Of a stretch of DNA of 64,000 nt, positions 8,569-18,035 are shown piece after piece. The stretch lies in the NCBI GenBank assembly GCA_964509425.1, contig CAZDWZ010000010.1, positions 62,001 through 126,000 of the forward strand. Direction: 5' to 3'. The notes under the pieces are model-generated. The model was not told the DNA's origin. It saw only the letters and a list, made by a program, of their open reading frames with translations, and did no database searches. The DNA comes from CAZDWZ01 sp964509425. Lineage in GTDB: Bacteria; Bdellovibrionota_C; UBA2361; SZUA-149; CAZDWZ01. Position numbers and translations under genes: made by a program. Positions within the stretch are counted from its first letter, which is position 1. Every line of letters begins with the position of its first letter.

Positions 8569-11115
8569 ATGGAACCAATTAATATTGTCCCGGTAACGAT
8601 CGAAGAGGAGATGCGTAATTCCTACGTGGATTACGCGATGAGCGTCATCATCGGACGCGCCCTTCCGGATATCCGGGACGGCTTGAAGCCTGTTCACCGC
8701 CGTATTCTCTACGCGATGCACGGCGAAGGACTCGCATCAAATCGCAAATACTCCAAGTGCGCCGGGGTTGTCGGTGAGGTGCTGAAGCGCCTCCACCCGC
8801 ACGGAGACAGCGCCGTATATGATGCGCTGGTCCGTATGGCGCAGGAGTGGAACCTCCGGTATCCGCTCATCGACGGACAAGGAAACTTCGGATCGATCGA
8901 CGGCGATAACGCAGCGGCCTACCGGTATACGGAGTGCCGCATGAAGGCGCTTGCCGAGGATCTCCTCGCCGATATCGAAAAAGACACCGTCGACTTTGGC
9001 CCGAACTTCGACGGCTCTTCAGACGAGCCGGTTGTTCTCCCCGCACGAGTTCCGAATCTCCTCATCAACGGAGCAGAGGGAATTGCGGTCGGTATGGCGT
9101 CGAAAATTCCGCCGCACAATCTTCGGGAAATCGTAAACGCCGCTATTCACCTCATCACGAACCCTGATGCCACCGTCGATGACCTGATGGAGCATGTTCC
9201 GGGCCCTGATTTCCCGACTGCGGGAATCATCTACGGTTCGGCACCCATCCGACACATCTACGAAACGGGCCGCGGGCTGCTTCAGCTCCGGGCCAAGGTT
9301 CACGTCGAGCAGTTGAAGGGCACGAAGCGCGAAGCGGAAGCCATCATCATCGATGAAGTGCCATTTCAAACGAACAAGGCGAAACTGGTCGAGAAAATCG
9401 CCGAACTTGTCAACGACAAGCGAATCGACGGAATTTCGAAGCTTCGTGACGAATCCGATCGCCGCGGTATGCGAGTCGTGATCGAACTGAAGCGCGATGC
9501 CGTCACCGACGTCGTGCTCAATCAGCTCTTCAAGCTCACCCCGATGCAGAGAACCTTCGGGGTGACGATGCTCTCCATCGTAAACGGTCAGCCGCAGGTG
9601 CTCGGTTTAAAGCCGATGCTCCTCCACTTCCTGAACCACCGCCGCACGGTCATCCTCCGGAGAACCCGGTTTGACCTCGCGAAGGCCAAGGCGCGGCTGC
9701 ACATCTTGGAAGGTCTGCGGATAGCGCTCGATAACATCGATGCCGTCATCGACCTCATCAAGAAGTCTGAATCAACCGCCGCCGCGAGAGAAGAGCTCCA
9801 GTCGCGCTTTCAACTTTCTGAAATTCAAGCGCAGCAAATCCTCGACATGCCGCTCAAGCGCCTCACCGGCCTCGAGCGAAAGGCCATCGAGGACGAGTTT
9901 TTGGAGCTCACCACCCTCATCGAAAAGTTGATGAAGATCCTCACCGACTCCACGGAAGTTGATCGCATCTCGACCGAGGAGCTTACCGAGATCCGCGATC
10001 GCTACGGCGATGCGCGCCGGACGTATATCGAGCCGATGGGCGAAGACATCGATCTCGAAGACATGATTGCCGAAGAGGATCAGGTCGTCACCATCAGCCA
10101 TAAGGGCTATGCGAAGCGCTGCTCGCCGAGCATCTACCGTGCGCAACGACGCGGCGGTAAGGGCGTGATGGGCACCAAGAAGTTGGCTGAAGACGACGAT
10201 GACTTTGTCTCGGATATGTTCATCGCCTCGACCCATGCCTATCTGTTGGTCTTTACGACCACTGGAAAGATCCACTGGCTGAAGGTGTATCACCTCCCAG
10301 AAGCGGGAAGGACAGCGCGAGGCCGCGCCATCGTCAACATGATTCACCTCGATGAAGGGGAAGAGGTCTCGGCGATTCTCCCGGTGCGGCAGTTCGAGCA
10401 AGGCAAATACGTCGTGCTCGTCACTCGCCAGGGCGTTATCAAGCGGGTTGATCTGATGGATTTCGCAAACGTTCGCCGGGGCGGAATTCGCGCGACGAAC
10501 CTCGATGAAGGCGACGTCCTCATCGGCGCGCGTCTTACCGAAGGAAACCGCGACATCATCATCTGCACGAAAGAAGGGATGGCTATTCGCTTCAAGGAAG
10601 ATGATGCCCGTGTCATGGGACGGACGGCACGAGGAGTGCGCGCGATTACGCTCGAAGAGAACGACACGGTGGTTAACGTCGTGACCGTTCCCGAAGAAGG
10701 CTCCGAAGGACAAGGCGTGAAGACTGTAACATCCGGTGAGCTCCCGGCTATCGGCAGCGATAACGAAGCGGCAAACGTCTACTCTCTCCTCACGGTCTGT
10801 CAGAATGGATACGGGAAGCGGACACTCGTCAGCGAATACCGACTTCAAAGCCGCGGTGGAAAAGGCGTCATCGACATCAAGACCGAAGGCCGAAACGGCC
10901 CGGTCGTGGGAACTTCACGCGTCACCGACGGTGAGCACGCGATGATCATCACCACCGGCGGAAAGGTCATCCGAGTTCGGGCAAACAACATCTCGCTCAT
11001 CGGCCGGAACACGATGGGAGTGAGCCTGGTCGGTCTCGCCGAAGGCGAAGCGGTCGCCGCAATTGCCCGGGTCGCAGATACCGAGGGTGAAGGCGAAGAA
11101 GAGACTGAGGTGTAA
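8569..11115 (+). CDS. gyrA: DNA gyrase subunit A
   Basis: 848 residues. It is the DNA-cleaving subunit of gyrase. The winged-helix/tower region starts with the classic N-terminus (EEEMRNSYVDYAMSVIIGRA), and the catalytic Tyr lies in AAAYRYTECRM. The C-terminal beta-pinwheel carries the GyrA box QRRGGKG, which marks a gyrase rather than a topoisomerase IV, and a second box-like SRGGKG blade. The quinolone region reads HPHGDSAVYD, with Ser81 and Asp85 at the usual resistance positions, so it has the susceptible-type residues. It is the second gene of the gyrBA operon and is followed by a strong terminator at 11174. The last residues are acidic (EGEGEEETEV). Confidence 0.98.
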   Translation: MEPINIVPVTIEEEMRNSYVDYAMSVIIGRALPDIRDGLKPVHRRILYAMHGEGLASNRKYSKCAGVVGEVLKRLHPHGDSAVYDALVRMAQEWNLRYPLIDGQGNFGSIDGDNAAAYRYTECRMKALAEDLLADIEKDTVDFGPNFDGSSDEPVVLPARVPNLLINGAEGIAVGMASKIPPHNLREIVNAAIHLITNPDATVDDLMEHVPGPDFPTAGIIYGSAPIRHIYETGRGLLQLRAKVHVEQLKGTKREAEAIIIDEVPFQTNKAKLVEKIAELVNDKRIDGISKLRDESDRRGMRVVIELKRDAVTDVVLNQLFKLTPMQRTFGVTMLSIVNGQPQVLGLKPMLLHFLNHRRTVILRRTRFDLAKAKARLHILEGLRIALDNIDAVIDLIKKSESTAAAREELQSRFQLSEIQAQQILDMPLKRLTGLERKAIEDEFLELTTLIEKLMKILTDSTEVDRISTEELTEIRDRYGDARRTYIEPMGEDIDLEDMIAEEDQVVTISHKGYAKRCSPSIYRAQRRGGKGVMGTKKLAEDDDDFVSDMFIASTHAYLLVFTTTGKIHWLKVYHLPEAGRTARGRAIVNMIHLDEGEEVSAILPVRQFEQGKYVVLVTRQGVIKRVDLMDFANVRRGGIRATNLDEGDVLIGARLTEGNRDIIICTKEGMAIRFKEDDARVMGRTARGVRAITLEENDTVVNVVTVPEEGSEGQGVKTVTSGELPAIGSDNEAANVYSLLTVCQNGYGKRTLVSEYRLQSRGGKGVIDIKTEGRNGPVVGTSRVTDGEHAMIITTGGKVIRVRANNISLIGRNTMGVSLVGLAEGEAVAAIARVADTEGEGEEETEV

Positions 11116-11173
11116 GTGAAGCCCGCTTTTCGGGGATCATTTCGTCGCCCGGACTAGAATGAGACTTTATCGA

Positions 11174-11206
11174 AGAGAGCGAGGACTACCTCGCTCTCTT
11201 TTTTTT
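11174..11206 (+). terminator. Rho-independent terminator of gyrBA
   Basis: AGAGAGCGAGG (11174-11184), loop ACTA, and CCTCGCTCTCT (11189-11199) form a perfect 11-bp stem followed by a run of eight T. It lies about 60 nt past the gyrA stop and is the most conventional terminator of the window. Confidence 0.95.
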
Positions 11207-11469
11207 GCCCCGAGCGCAAACGCGCTTGTCGGAGCATCCCTCAAAAACTTGAGAGAGTTTAAAACCGCACCTGAAAAAAGCTCACCTGTTTCTCACGCGA
11301 GCAATATAAGCGCCGAACATTCGTTCAGCGCGAGCAACTCTCGAATCTCGTACGACTTTTTGGAAGAAACACCCAAGGAATTATCCGGAACTTCGCACGG
11401 CCCGGTTGATAAAGCCTTGTTCGGGGCATGACGATAGTCAGTCCTGGGCAGCCTTGTTTTCGAGGTTTT

Positions 11470-12147
11470 ATGTGGTGTGTTCTCCGGCAATCGTTCCTGA
11501 AAGCGGTCCTTCTCTTCGTGGCTTTCTTGCCCGTTGTCGCCTCGTCACAAGAGTTCACCCTGGAGAGCTTCTCGGCCGAGTCTGCCGAGGCCTGTGACGT
11601 TTGGGGATATCAATTCAATGAAACCTCTCTCGACGTCATGCGAGTGTGTCTCCGATGCTCGGATGGATACACAAAAACCGGAGACGCAATATGTGAGAAA
11701 ACAACCTTCACTTTGCCGGCTCCTCCGGCGAATCCGCCACTGCAAACTTCCGCCGCACCTGCGGAGTGTGGACCGGGCTGGTTCCTGAGCAATGGAGTTT
11801 GCGGCGAGTGCTCGCCCAGCTGCGCCACCTGTGCCGGTTCCGCGCAGCAGTGTACGAGTTGCCGGACCGGGGCGCTGATTCTTGGAAAATGTGTAGAGGT
11901 TTGTCCTCCCGGAAGCAGCTACGATCGAGAGCTCGGAGATTGCCGGGCCGATGCCGCGCTCAGCCAAAATCCGAAAACCGCGGAGGCACGTCACGGCTTT
12001 CCAAATCTCTTCTGTCCGCATGATTGCGAGAAGTGCTCGTTCGGCGACGGCGGCTCTGCCGCCTGTGTGTCGTGCTTCAGCGGATTCTACTTCGAAGCGG
12101 TCTCCAACGAGTGCCTGCCGAGCAGCGCCACGAGAAAACCGCGCTAG
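11470..12147 (+). CDS. Exported cysteine-rich protein with furin-like repeats
   Basis: 225 residues. The ATG at 11470 is preceded by GAGG four bases upstream and gives a clean signal peptide (hydrophobic KAVLLFVAFLPVVASS). The mature part has about two dozen Cys in spaced pairs such as CSPSCATCAGSAQQCTSC and CPHDCEKCSFGD, with GFY and GYT turns. This is the layout of furin-like / growth-factor-receptor Cys-rich repeats, mostly a eukaryotic pattern also seen sporadically in bacteria. It should be a disulfide-stabilised periplasmic or surface protein, possibly an adhesin or binding module. It follows the gyrA terminator and has no obvious operon partner. Export and the repeats are seen; the function is unknown. 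Confidence 0.75.
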   Translation: MWCVLRQSFLKAVLLFVAFLPVVASSQEFTLESFSAESAEACDVWGYQFNETSLDVMRVCLRCSDGYTKTGDAICEKTTFTLPAPPANPPLQTSAAPAECGPGWFLSNGVCGECSPSCATCAGSAQQCTSCRTGALILGKCVEVCPPGSSYDRELGDCRADAALSQNPKTAEARHGFPNLFCPHDCEKCSFGDGGSAACVSCFSGFYFEAVSNECLPSSATRKPR

Positions 12148-12906
12148 GGAAACTGAGGCACTCTCCATTTGGTGGAAATGTCTCAAGTCCGCCACCACCC
12201 CTCAAAGCAGTCCACAACAATCCCTGCAAACACCCGAGACGAGCGAATCCACGCCGATCGGCAGAGCCCGCAAGAAACTTCGCCGGAAGAAAATCAAAGA
12301 CGAAAAAGAAGGTCGCGGGGTATTTTTTTGCTGGAGATTCGAGGCAGAAGAGCTACGCCCATGGACCAAACCACCAGCACCTCCAGAAGAAAGGTTCTTT
12401 GTCCCGGAGTGCGCAAGCGGCTGGCTCGAGAGGGTAGTTGGTGTCTCTCCCGAGTGGGGACGGTATTGTTGAGGGTGGAGAGCGAAATGCTCCTGGCAAG
12501 TGGAGTGCTTTCGACATCGTCCGGGAACAAAGAACCTTTCAAAGACGGTTATGGGCGCACGGACGGCTCCTTCCCCGCACCCCAGGGAATTGCTGGGATT
12601 GCTAGGGAACTGCTAGCGCGCGCAGCTCATTTTCCCCGCCCCTATCGACGCCCCTCCATGATTGCTCTTCCCGCAGGCGGCGAGTGTTCCAGTGCGAATC
12701 CACAGCGAGAGTACCTTGAAAGAGAGTCTAAACCGCGCGCGATTTCTTCCGAAATCCTACAGAACTTCTTGAGGCGCGGGGAAAGGCCGTCCTCCTTTTC
12801 ATAATCCCCGTCGAGCGCTTTTGTTCTTCATGTTTTCCGCTGGGGTAGACGGCACCGAAGAGTGTTTTTCGGAAGGTTCTGCCATGGTCGCCCAGGGAAC
12901 ACGAAC
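12148..12906. other. Long intergenic stretch, no convincing gene
   Basis: About 760 bp. A frame on the plus strand (12169-12804) is open but low-complexity, Arg/Ser-rich, lacks a ribosome site and resembles no family. Short direct repeats of GGAATTGCT-type words occur near 12590-12620. A promoter for the TIGR02996 gene presumably lies at the right end. Confidence 0.5.
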
Positions 12907-14352
12907 ATGTTGAATGAGACTCTCCTCGCGGCGCTCGCTCACGACATCACCGACGATCTGAACCGGCTCGCCATCGCCGACTGGCTGGAAGAACGGGGCG
13001 AACGTGATCGCGCCGAGTTCATCCGCCTACAGCTCGCGCTCGATCCACATCCGTGGCGGAACGGACGAAGCTGGCTGGAGGTCGACGGCATCAGGGAGAA
13101 ACTGCGGCGGGAGAACGTCATCTCGGGAAAACGAGCGGAGTGGAAGTCTGCGGAGCTGCCGAAGCACGTCGACTCAAAGACGTGCGAGGTGCAGTTCAAG
13201 CGGGGCTTTCCGGACATGTTCTCGGCCCGGCACGACTTCGTGAGTCCCCACTACCTCCGTGAAGCGCTGTCCGGCAAACACCCCATCTACCTGCTGGAGC
13301 TAAACTCGCACGTCTCGCCATGGATGTGCGACGACATCCTCCGCTTCGTGGCGAGTCTGAATGTGGGAGTCAGATCCAGCAATGCCAGGTGGCTCCGGAA
13401 CTTCGAGTCGGGACCGGAGCTTCCGCTTCAGCAGCTCTGGCTGGGGAGCAGCGCAGGTGACATGGTACGGCTTCTTGCCGGCTCTCCTCGTCTCACGAAC
13501 CTCCAGTCGATTCGGCTTCCGCTCGACATGAATTTCCTGCCGAGCGAGGACGGAGCGAGTCTCGGAGCGCTGGTCGAGCGGGTGCCGGAGATTTATCTGG
13601 AGGATGTGGAGTCTCGGTCGCCCGAGGCTCTTCCCGTTCAGCATCTCCGCAGTCTCGAGCTCCGGGTCGCGGACCTCCGCCGAGCCGCGAATCTGATCTC
13701 CGGAGACTTCGCAAATCTCGAGCGACTCAACATCACGCTCTCACCTCTCGCAGGCAGCGCTGAGGCGGACTCGCGGACTCTCCCTCGGAGCCTCCTCGAC
13801 GTGATCCTGAAAATGCCTAAGCTGCGGGAGCTTGCACTCGAATGGATCGACTTCGACGCTGGAGCGGCGGAGCTCCTCCGTTCGAGCCCGCTCTTCGAGA
13901 ATCTCTGTTCGCTCCTGCTCCACATCCAGCCGCAGCATGAAGCAAGAGTCCTCCGGACCCTCTTCCAGGGAAGCTCGGGTCCGCTGGCGCTGAGGCGACT
14001 CTCCCTCTGGACGAAGACCACTGATGAAGGAGCGCCCGGCCCACTCTCAAAGGCGAGCATCAGATGGTTAAGTGGCGCAGCTCATCGCCTCGCCTCGCTC
14101 CGATCGCTCTCACTCGACTGTCTCGCGAAAGACGCCATCGGACTTGCGGCGGAGCTGCCCGAGCTCGTCAGCTTGAAGATCGTCACGCCCGAAGAGTCCG
14201 TCAAAGTCATCACGAGATTCGAAGCTGCCCCGGGGCTGAGTACGAAGCTCGCTCACCTGGGGATAACCAGCGAAGGCGAGCTTCGAAAGGGGGTCCAGAA
14301 AGCGTTTTGCCGAGCGTACGCAGGCTGTGAGCTGAAGTTCTGCTACTTCTAA
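12907..14352 (+). CDS. TIGR02996 repeat-companion protein, LRR-like (Gemmata type)
   Basis: 481 residues. The ATG at 12907 follows AGGGA at good spacing. The first 45 residues (ALAHDITDDLNRLAIADWLE, then ERGERDRAEFIRLQ) match the TIGR02996 domain, which in Gemmata-like planctomycetes heads proteins with leucine-rich or other repeats. The rest has irregular leucine-rich segments (LRSLELRVADLRRA, LRELALEWIDF, LASLRSLSLDC), suggesting a degenerate LRR solenoid, probably for protein binding. No signal peptide. Codons are strongly G/C-ending. It stands alone and has its own hairpin at 14361-14387. The family is recognised; the role is unknown. Confidence 0.85.
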   Translation: MLNETLLAALAHDITDDLNRLAIADWLEERGERDRAEFIRLQLALDPHPWRNGRSWLEVDGIREKLRRENVISGKRAEWKSAELPKHVDSKTCEVQFKRGFPDMFSARHDFVSPHYLREALSGKHPIYLLELNSHVSPWMCDDILRFVASLNVGVRSSNARWLRNFESGPELPLQQLWLGSSAGDMVRLLAGSPRLTNLQSIRLPLDMNFLPSEDGASLGALVERVPEIYLEDVESRSPEALPVQHLRSLELRVADLRRAANLISGDFANLERLNITLSPLAGSAEADSRTLPRSLLDVILKMPKLRELALEWIDFDAGAAELLRSSPLFENLCSLLLHIQPQHEARVLRTLFQGSSGPLALRRLSLWTKTTDEGAPGPLSKASIRWLSGAAHRLASLRSLSLDCLAKDAIGLAAELPELVSLKIVTPEESVKVITRFEAAPGLSTKLAHLGITSEGELRKGVQKAFCRAYAGCELKFCYF

Positions 14353-14360
14353 AAGGAAGG

Positions 14361-14387
14361 GCGGAAGCGGCGAAACGCCGTTTCCGC
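14361..14387 (+). terminator. Hairpin terminator after the TIGR02996 gene
   Basis: GCGGAAGCGGCG (14361-14372) and CGCCGTTTCCGC (14376-14387) form a 12-bp stem with one mismatch and an AAA loop, followed by TTCTTCT. It begins nine bases after the stop codon. Confidence 0.7.
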
Positions 14388-14576
14388 TTCTTCTCCACGT
14401 GCCGTCTTCCTTCCAATTTGGACAAACACCCTTCCGAACGGCGGCCGAGCATGGGCGAAATGAAGACGCATAAAAATCGTGACAAAAGACGCAAAGGTGT
14501 GTATGATGATCGTATAGTGTGCATCTCTCTGTATTAAAGAGATGTGTCGTATCAACCACTTACGAAGGGGGAGTTC

Positions 14577-15551
14577 ATGCTCATCGGGTTGCTCGCTGCA
14601 GGTGCGATTGTTTTGGTTCTTGCCATCTTCTTTGCCCTGCTCACCTGTTTCACCGTTCAACAACAAACGGCGACCGTGGTTCAGCGCTTCGGAAAGTTTC
14701 GCCGCATTGCGTTGCCGGGCCTGAATATCAAAGTGCCGTTTATCGACAGCATCGTGGGATGTCTGACGCTTCGTGTTCAACAGCTCGATGTGCGCGTGGA
14801 GACGAAAACTCAGGACAACGTGTTCGTGCATGTGATCGTGTCCGTGCAGTATTTCGTACTCCCGGAGAAAGTCTACGAAGCGTTCTACAAGCTTTTTGAT
14901 CCGCAAGGTCAGATCACGTCGTTCGTCTTCGATGTTGTTCGCGCACGAGTCCCGCTTCTCAAGCTCGATGATGTCTTCGAGAAAAAAGATGAGATTGCAG
15001 ACGCGGTTCGTCACGAGCTTTCAGAAACGATGGACGAGTTCGGCTACGGCATCATGAAGACGCTCGTCACCGATATCGAGCCGGATCACAAGGTGAAAGC
15101 GGCCATGAACGAGATCAACGCCGCGCAGCGCCTTCGCGTTGCCGCGAGCGAAAAAGGTGAAGCGGACCGGATTCTCAAGGTCAAAGCCGCCGAAGCCGAG
15201 GCCGAAAGCAAGGCGCTTCAGGGCCGGGGGATTGCGGATCAACGCCGCGCGATTGTCGAAGGGCTTCGCGAATCCGTGGACGAGTTCCAGAAAAGCGTTC
15301 CGGGAACCTCGGCCCATGATGTGATGAGCCTCGTGATGATGACTCAGTATTTCGACACGATCAAAGATCTCGGATCATCGTCCCGCTCGAACACGATTCT
15401 ACTCCCTCATTCCCCGGCCGGAATGGGTGACCTCGCTTCGCAGATTCGGACTTCGCTGATTACAGCGAATGAAGTTCAGGCGAAGAGCCGTGACACCGAG
15501 GCCGCGAACCCTGCCGGCGCACACAGTGCCGACGGGGAACCGAGAAGCTAA
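14577..15551 (+). CDS. SPFH/Band 7 membrane protein, HIR-like
   Basis: 324 residues. The ATG at 14577 is chosen over an upstream GTG because GGGGGAG lies just before it and a hydrophobic anchor starts at once. After the anchor (about 2-25) come the SPFH/Band 7 domain and a helical region with AAEAEAESKALQG repeats typical of stomatin/prohibitin proteins. Segments such as ETKTQDNVFVHVIVSVQY, AFYKL, DIEPDHKVKAAMNEINAA and MTQYFD closely follow plant hypersensitive-induced-reaction proteins and their bacterial relatives. It should oligomerise as a membrane scaffold. No NfeD, FtsH or protease partner lies next to it. Followed by a perfect hairpin at 15574. Confidence 0.9.
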   Translation: MLIGLLAAGAIVLVLAIFFALLTCFTVQQQTATVVQRFGKFRRIALPGLNIKVPFIDSIVGCLTLRVQQLDVRVETKTQDNVFVHVIVSVQYFVLPEKVYEAFYKLFDPQGQITSFVFDVVRARVPLLKLDDVFEKKDEIADAVRHELSETMDEFGYGIMKTLVTDIEPDHKVKAAMNEINAAQRLRVAASEKGEADRILKVKAAEAEAESKALQGRGIADQRRAIVEGLRESVDEFQKSVPGTSAHDVMSLVMMTQYFDTIKDLGSSSRSNTILLPHSPAGMGDLASQIRTSLITANEVQAKSRDTEAANPAGAHSADGEPRS

Positions 15552-15573
15552 CGGCTCTCAAAAACGCACCGAG

Positions 15574-15600
15574 CCCCACCGGCGAAATTCGCCGGTGGGG
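15574..15600 (+). terminator. Perfect 13-bp hairpin after the SPFH gene
   Basis: CCCCACCGGCGAA (15574-15586) and TTCGCCGGTGGGG (15588-15600) are exact complements around one base. It starts 22 nt past the stop. No T-tract follows. Confidence 0.65.
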
Positions 15601-15606
15601 CGAGAA

Positions 15607-15731
15607 GCCATTTCATAAAAACCTCCAGACCCCCAGAACTCCGTGTTAAAAAATTAGAGCAGCTGCCTTCGTTAAAACACGGAGTTCTGGAGTTCTGGAG
15701 ATCTGGAGTTTGGGAGAATTTATGAAATGGC
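15607..15731. repeat. 125-bp inverted-repeat element, MITE-like
   Basis: GCCATTTCATAAA (15607-15619) and TTTATGAAATGGC (15719-15731) are perfect terminal inverted repeats. Inside, CAGAACTCCGTGTT (15634-15647) pairs with AACACGGAGTTCTG (15666-15679), so the element folds into a near-complete hairpin. It encodes nothing and lies between the SPFH and glycosyltransferase genes. The structure suits a small non-autonomous element or a long bidirectional terminator. Confidence 0.6.
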
Positions 15732-15854
15732 CTCTAGTTCTGTCCCACCGCCGACGCTCACTCAAGCGGGGCACCGGAAGGTGTGCTGCATCTTTTTGCG
15801 AAGCGGCCCGCGAAACTGCTTGAAAGAAAACTCCGCCCCCTCTTAAATAGGGGC

Positions 15855-16769
15855 ATGAAACGTTTTATTGCGACGACGACCATCAATCCTCCGACGGAAG
15901 CGGTGCGCCTCTTCGACGAGGCTCCCGGCTGGCAGCTTATTGTTGCCGTCGATAAAAAAACTCCCGCGGATTATAAGCTGAAGCGCGGAACCGTGCTTTC
16001 CACAGCGGAGCAGGAGGCGATGGATCCGGAGCTTTCCCAAGCAATCGGCTGGAACACGATACAGCGAAGGAACTTCGCGATTCTCGCCGCCTATAAAGCC
16101 GGAGCAGATGTCATCGCCATCGTGGACGACGACAACATTCCCCTGCCCGGCTGGGGAGAGAATCTCCTGCTGGGGAAACCCGTAAAAGTAAACTGCTATC
16201 AGACGACGCAACCGGTTTTCGATCCCGTAGGGCTCACGAACCACGGACATCTCTGGCACCGCGGGTTTCCGCTCGAGCTCATTTCGAGCCGTGAATACGG
16301 GACGAAAACGATTGAGGAAGTCGTGCCGGATATTCAAGCTGATTTCTGGAACGGTGATCCTGATATCGACGCCATCTGCCGAATGGAGCATCGCCCGGAC
16401 TGCTCCTTCGACGATAAATATTTTCCCATCGCTTCGAACCGTCCGTCGCCCTTCAATTCTCAGAACACATTCGTGCTCCGGAAGGTCATCCCGGATTATT
16501 TCCTCGCTCCGGATATCGGACGCCAGGACGACATCTGGGCGTCGTATTACGCACAGGCGAAGGGACATCGTGTCGTCTACGGAAAAGCATCAGTGGTTCA
16601 GAAGCGGAACGAGCATGATCTGATGAAGGACTTCGAAGCGGAGATAATCGGATATCGGACGAACCTCAAACTCGTTCGTCATCTCATGGAAGATTCCACG
16701 ACATATCTCGATTTCCTCCCGGAGCGTGCAAAAATCGCCCTTGCCCTCTATCAGCGGCACTTCCGCTAG
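15855..16769 (+). CDS. STELLO/DUF288-like glycosyltransferase
   Basis: 304 residues from the ATG at 15855 (an upstream in-frame start at 15783 adds a poor N-terminus). The opening (FIATTTINPPTEAVRLF, then GWQLIVAVDKKTPADY) is the signature of STELLO/DUF288 proteins. It is followed by the GT-A-type acidic motif IVDDDN (metal/nucleotide-sugar site) and LGKPVKVNCYQTTQPVFDP. Later motifs SFNS-like (PSPFNSQNTF) and GRQDDIWASY support a GT-A fold. It probably adds a sugar to a surface glycan. The adjacent minus-strand methyltransferase and nearby glycan genes fit this role; the acceptor is unknown. Confidence 0.75.
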   Translation: MKRFIATTTINPPTEAVRLFDEAPGWQLIVAVDKKTPADYKLKRGTVLSTAEQEAMDPELSQAIGWNTIQRRNFAILAAYKAGADVIAIVDDDNIPLPGWGENLLLGKPVKVNCYQTTQPVFDPVGLTNHGHLWHRGFPLELISSREYGTKTIEEVVPDIQADFWNGDPDIDAICRMEHRPDCSFDDKYFPIASNRPSPFNSQNTFVLRKVIPDYFLAPDIGRQDDIWASYYAQAKGHRVVYGKASVVQKRNEHDLMKDFEAEIIGYRTNLKLVRHLMEDSTTYLDFLPERAKIALALYQRHFR

Positions 16770-16812
16770 CTCTGTCGAGAGATCGATTTCTCGTCTCTCC
16801 GGACGTGTCTCC

Positions 16813-17727
16813 TTACAAACGCTCGCACGAGTGAAACGTGTGATAGACCGGCATGTATGGATGATCGATGCCTTGGTGCGCCACGCTCGTTTGCCGCAAT
16901 CCGGCTTCCCGGAACAGCGCTGTCCACTTCTCGGGGGTGTTGAAATTAAACGGAACATTCACCTTTCGCGCCGGATCGGGGTTGAACCGGACAATGCGAT
17001 TCGAGAGGTGATCGAAGAACACCGTTCTTAGCCGCTGAGTTTCGAAGTCAAGACTGAGGAAGCGCTCCGTTTCCTCATTCGTCGACGGAGCGTCGCTTTT
17101 ACTCACCCCATAGACGGACTCGATGACGAGGAGCCGCCCTCCTCTTTTTATGACGCGTGTTGCTTCGTTAATGAGTGAGACGGGATCATCGGAGTGATGA
17201 AGCACCGTCAGGAGGAGAGCCGTGTCGAAGGATTCATCCGCAAACGGCAGCTTCTGCCCCTGCCGGTGAAGGACAAACGGCATTCCGAGCGAAGCAATTT
17301 TTGCATTTTCGTAGACGTCGCAGAGAGTGACTTTGGCGCCTCGCGCCGCGAGCGCCTTACCGACTACGCCTTCTCCGCATCCGAGATCAAGCACTGACTC
17401 TCCGGCTGAAATATGCTCGCTGAGCTCGCTCGCGATCTTCGCGGCGCGGGCCGAGAGACGATGCGGAATGTTCTCAAACGCACCGGTGCTGCGAAGCAGT
17501 CTATACGCTTCGTTTTCATACGCTTCGCTCCGAATATGCTTTCTTGCGAGCTTCAGTATTTCGGCAGCAACGGCGGAAGCGTCAACGGCCGCGTCCAAGT
17601 AAAAACGCAAAATACCAGTGAGCGTCACGTGAAAAATTTCGCGGAGTCCGGGGTTTTCAACAAGCGGACGAATCTCGGGGAGATGATCCCCGAAAGCATT
17701 TACCGACAAATTGGGAATGGCGCTCAT
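16813..17727 (-). CDS. SAM-dependent class I methyltransferase
   Basis: 304 residues. The Methyltransf_11-type core is at about 110-215: motif I VLDLGCGEG, motif II CDVY, LPFADESFDTALLLTVLHH, and the post-motif RVIKRGGRLLVIE. An N-terminal helical part of about 100 residues and a C-terminal part ending YHTFHSCERL extend it. The start ATG is preceded by GGAGAGAGAG. It is convergent with the STELLO-like gene, with a gap of about 40 bp, and lies in the glycan region, so sugar or lipid methylation is plausible. The substrate cannot be read from the sequence. Confidence 0.85.
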   Translation of the reverse strand: MSAIPNLSVNAFGDHLPEIRPLVENPGLREIFHVTLTGILRFYLDAAVDASAVAAEILKLARKHIRSEAYENEAYRLLRSTGAFENIPHRLSARAAKIASELSEHISAGESVLDLGCGEGVVGKALAARGAKVTLCDVYENAKIASLGMPFVLHRQGQKLPFADESFDTALLLTVLHHSDDPVSLINEATRVIKRGGRLLVIESVYGVSKSDAPSTNEETERFLSLDFETQRLRTVFFDHLSNRIVRFNPDPARKVNVPFNFNTPEKWTALFREAGLRQTSVAHQGIDHPYMPVYHTFHSCERL

Positions 17728-18035
17728 GGTCTCTCTCTCCTCTCGAGGACGCCTTCAAACTACAAGGTCTCGTGAGTGTCATCCGAACCCCAGGTGTAAT
17801 TTTTGAGCGAAATGGGGTCAAGCCGTTATGAGAAAAGGTGTCCCATATGCAACCGGACACACTTCGAATTGTTTGGTTTTGGTTATGGCGACGTGAAAAT
17901 GTAACCTTGGGCTTCAACCGGTCAATAATGTCGCGAACTTGAGCCCTTGGTATTAGTTTTCCAGAGCGTTGAAGCACTGGATTTTGCTGGCTCGGCTGCG
18001 CCCCGCGTGCCGCACGAATTAAACGAATTTTTCGT
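17728..18035. other. Intergenic stretch with no gene
   Basis: About 310 bp between two minus-strand genes. A minus-strand frame crosses it but overlaps both genes and has no motif. A near-palindrome of ATTAAACGAAT/ATTCG words lies around 18018-18045. Nothing else is recognisable. Confidence 0.4.

Noticed and set aside
12169..12804. 211-codon plus-strand frame between the Cys-rich and TIGR02996 genes
   Set aside because: Low-complexity composition, no ribosome site, no recognisable motif and no codon bias like that of neighbouring genes.
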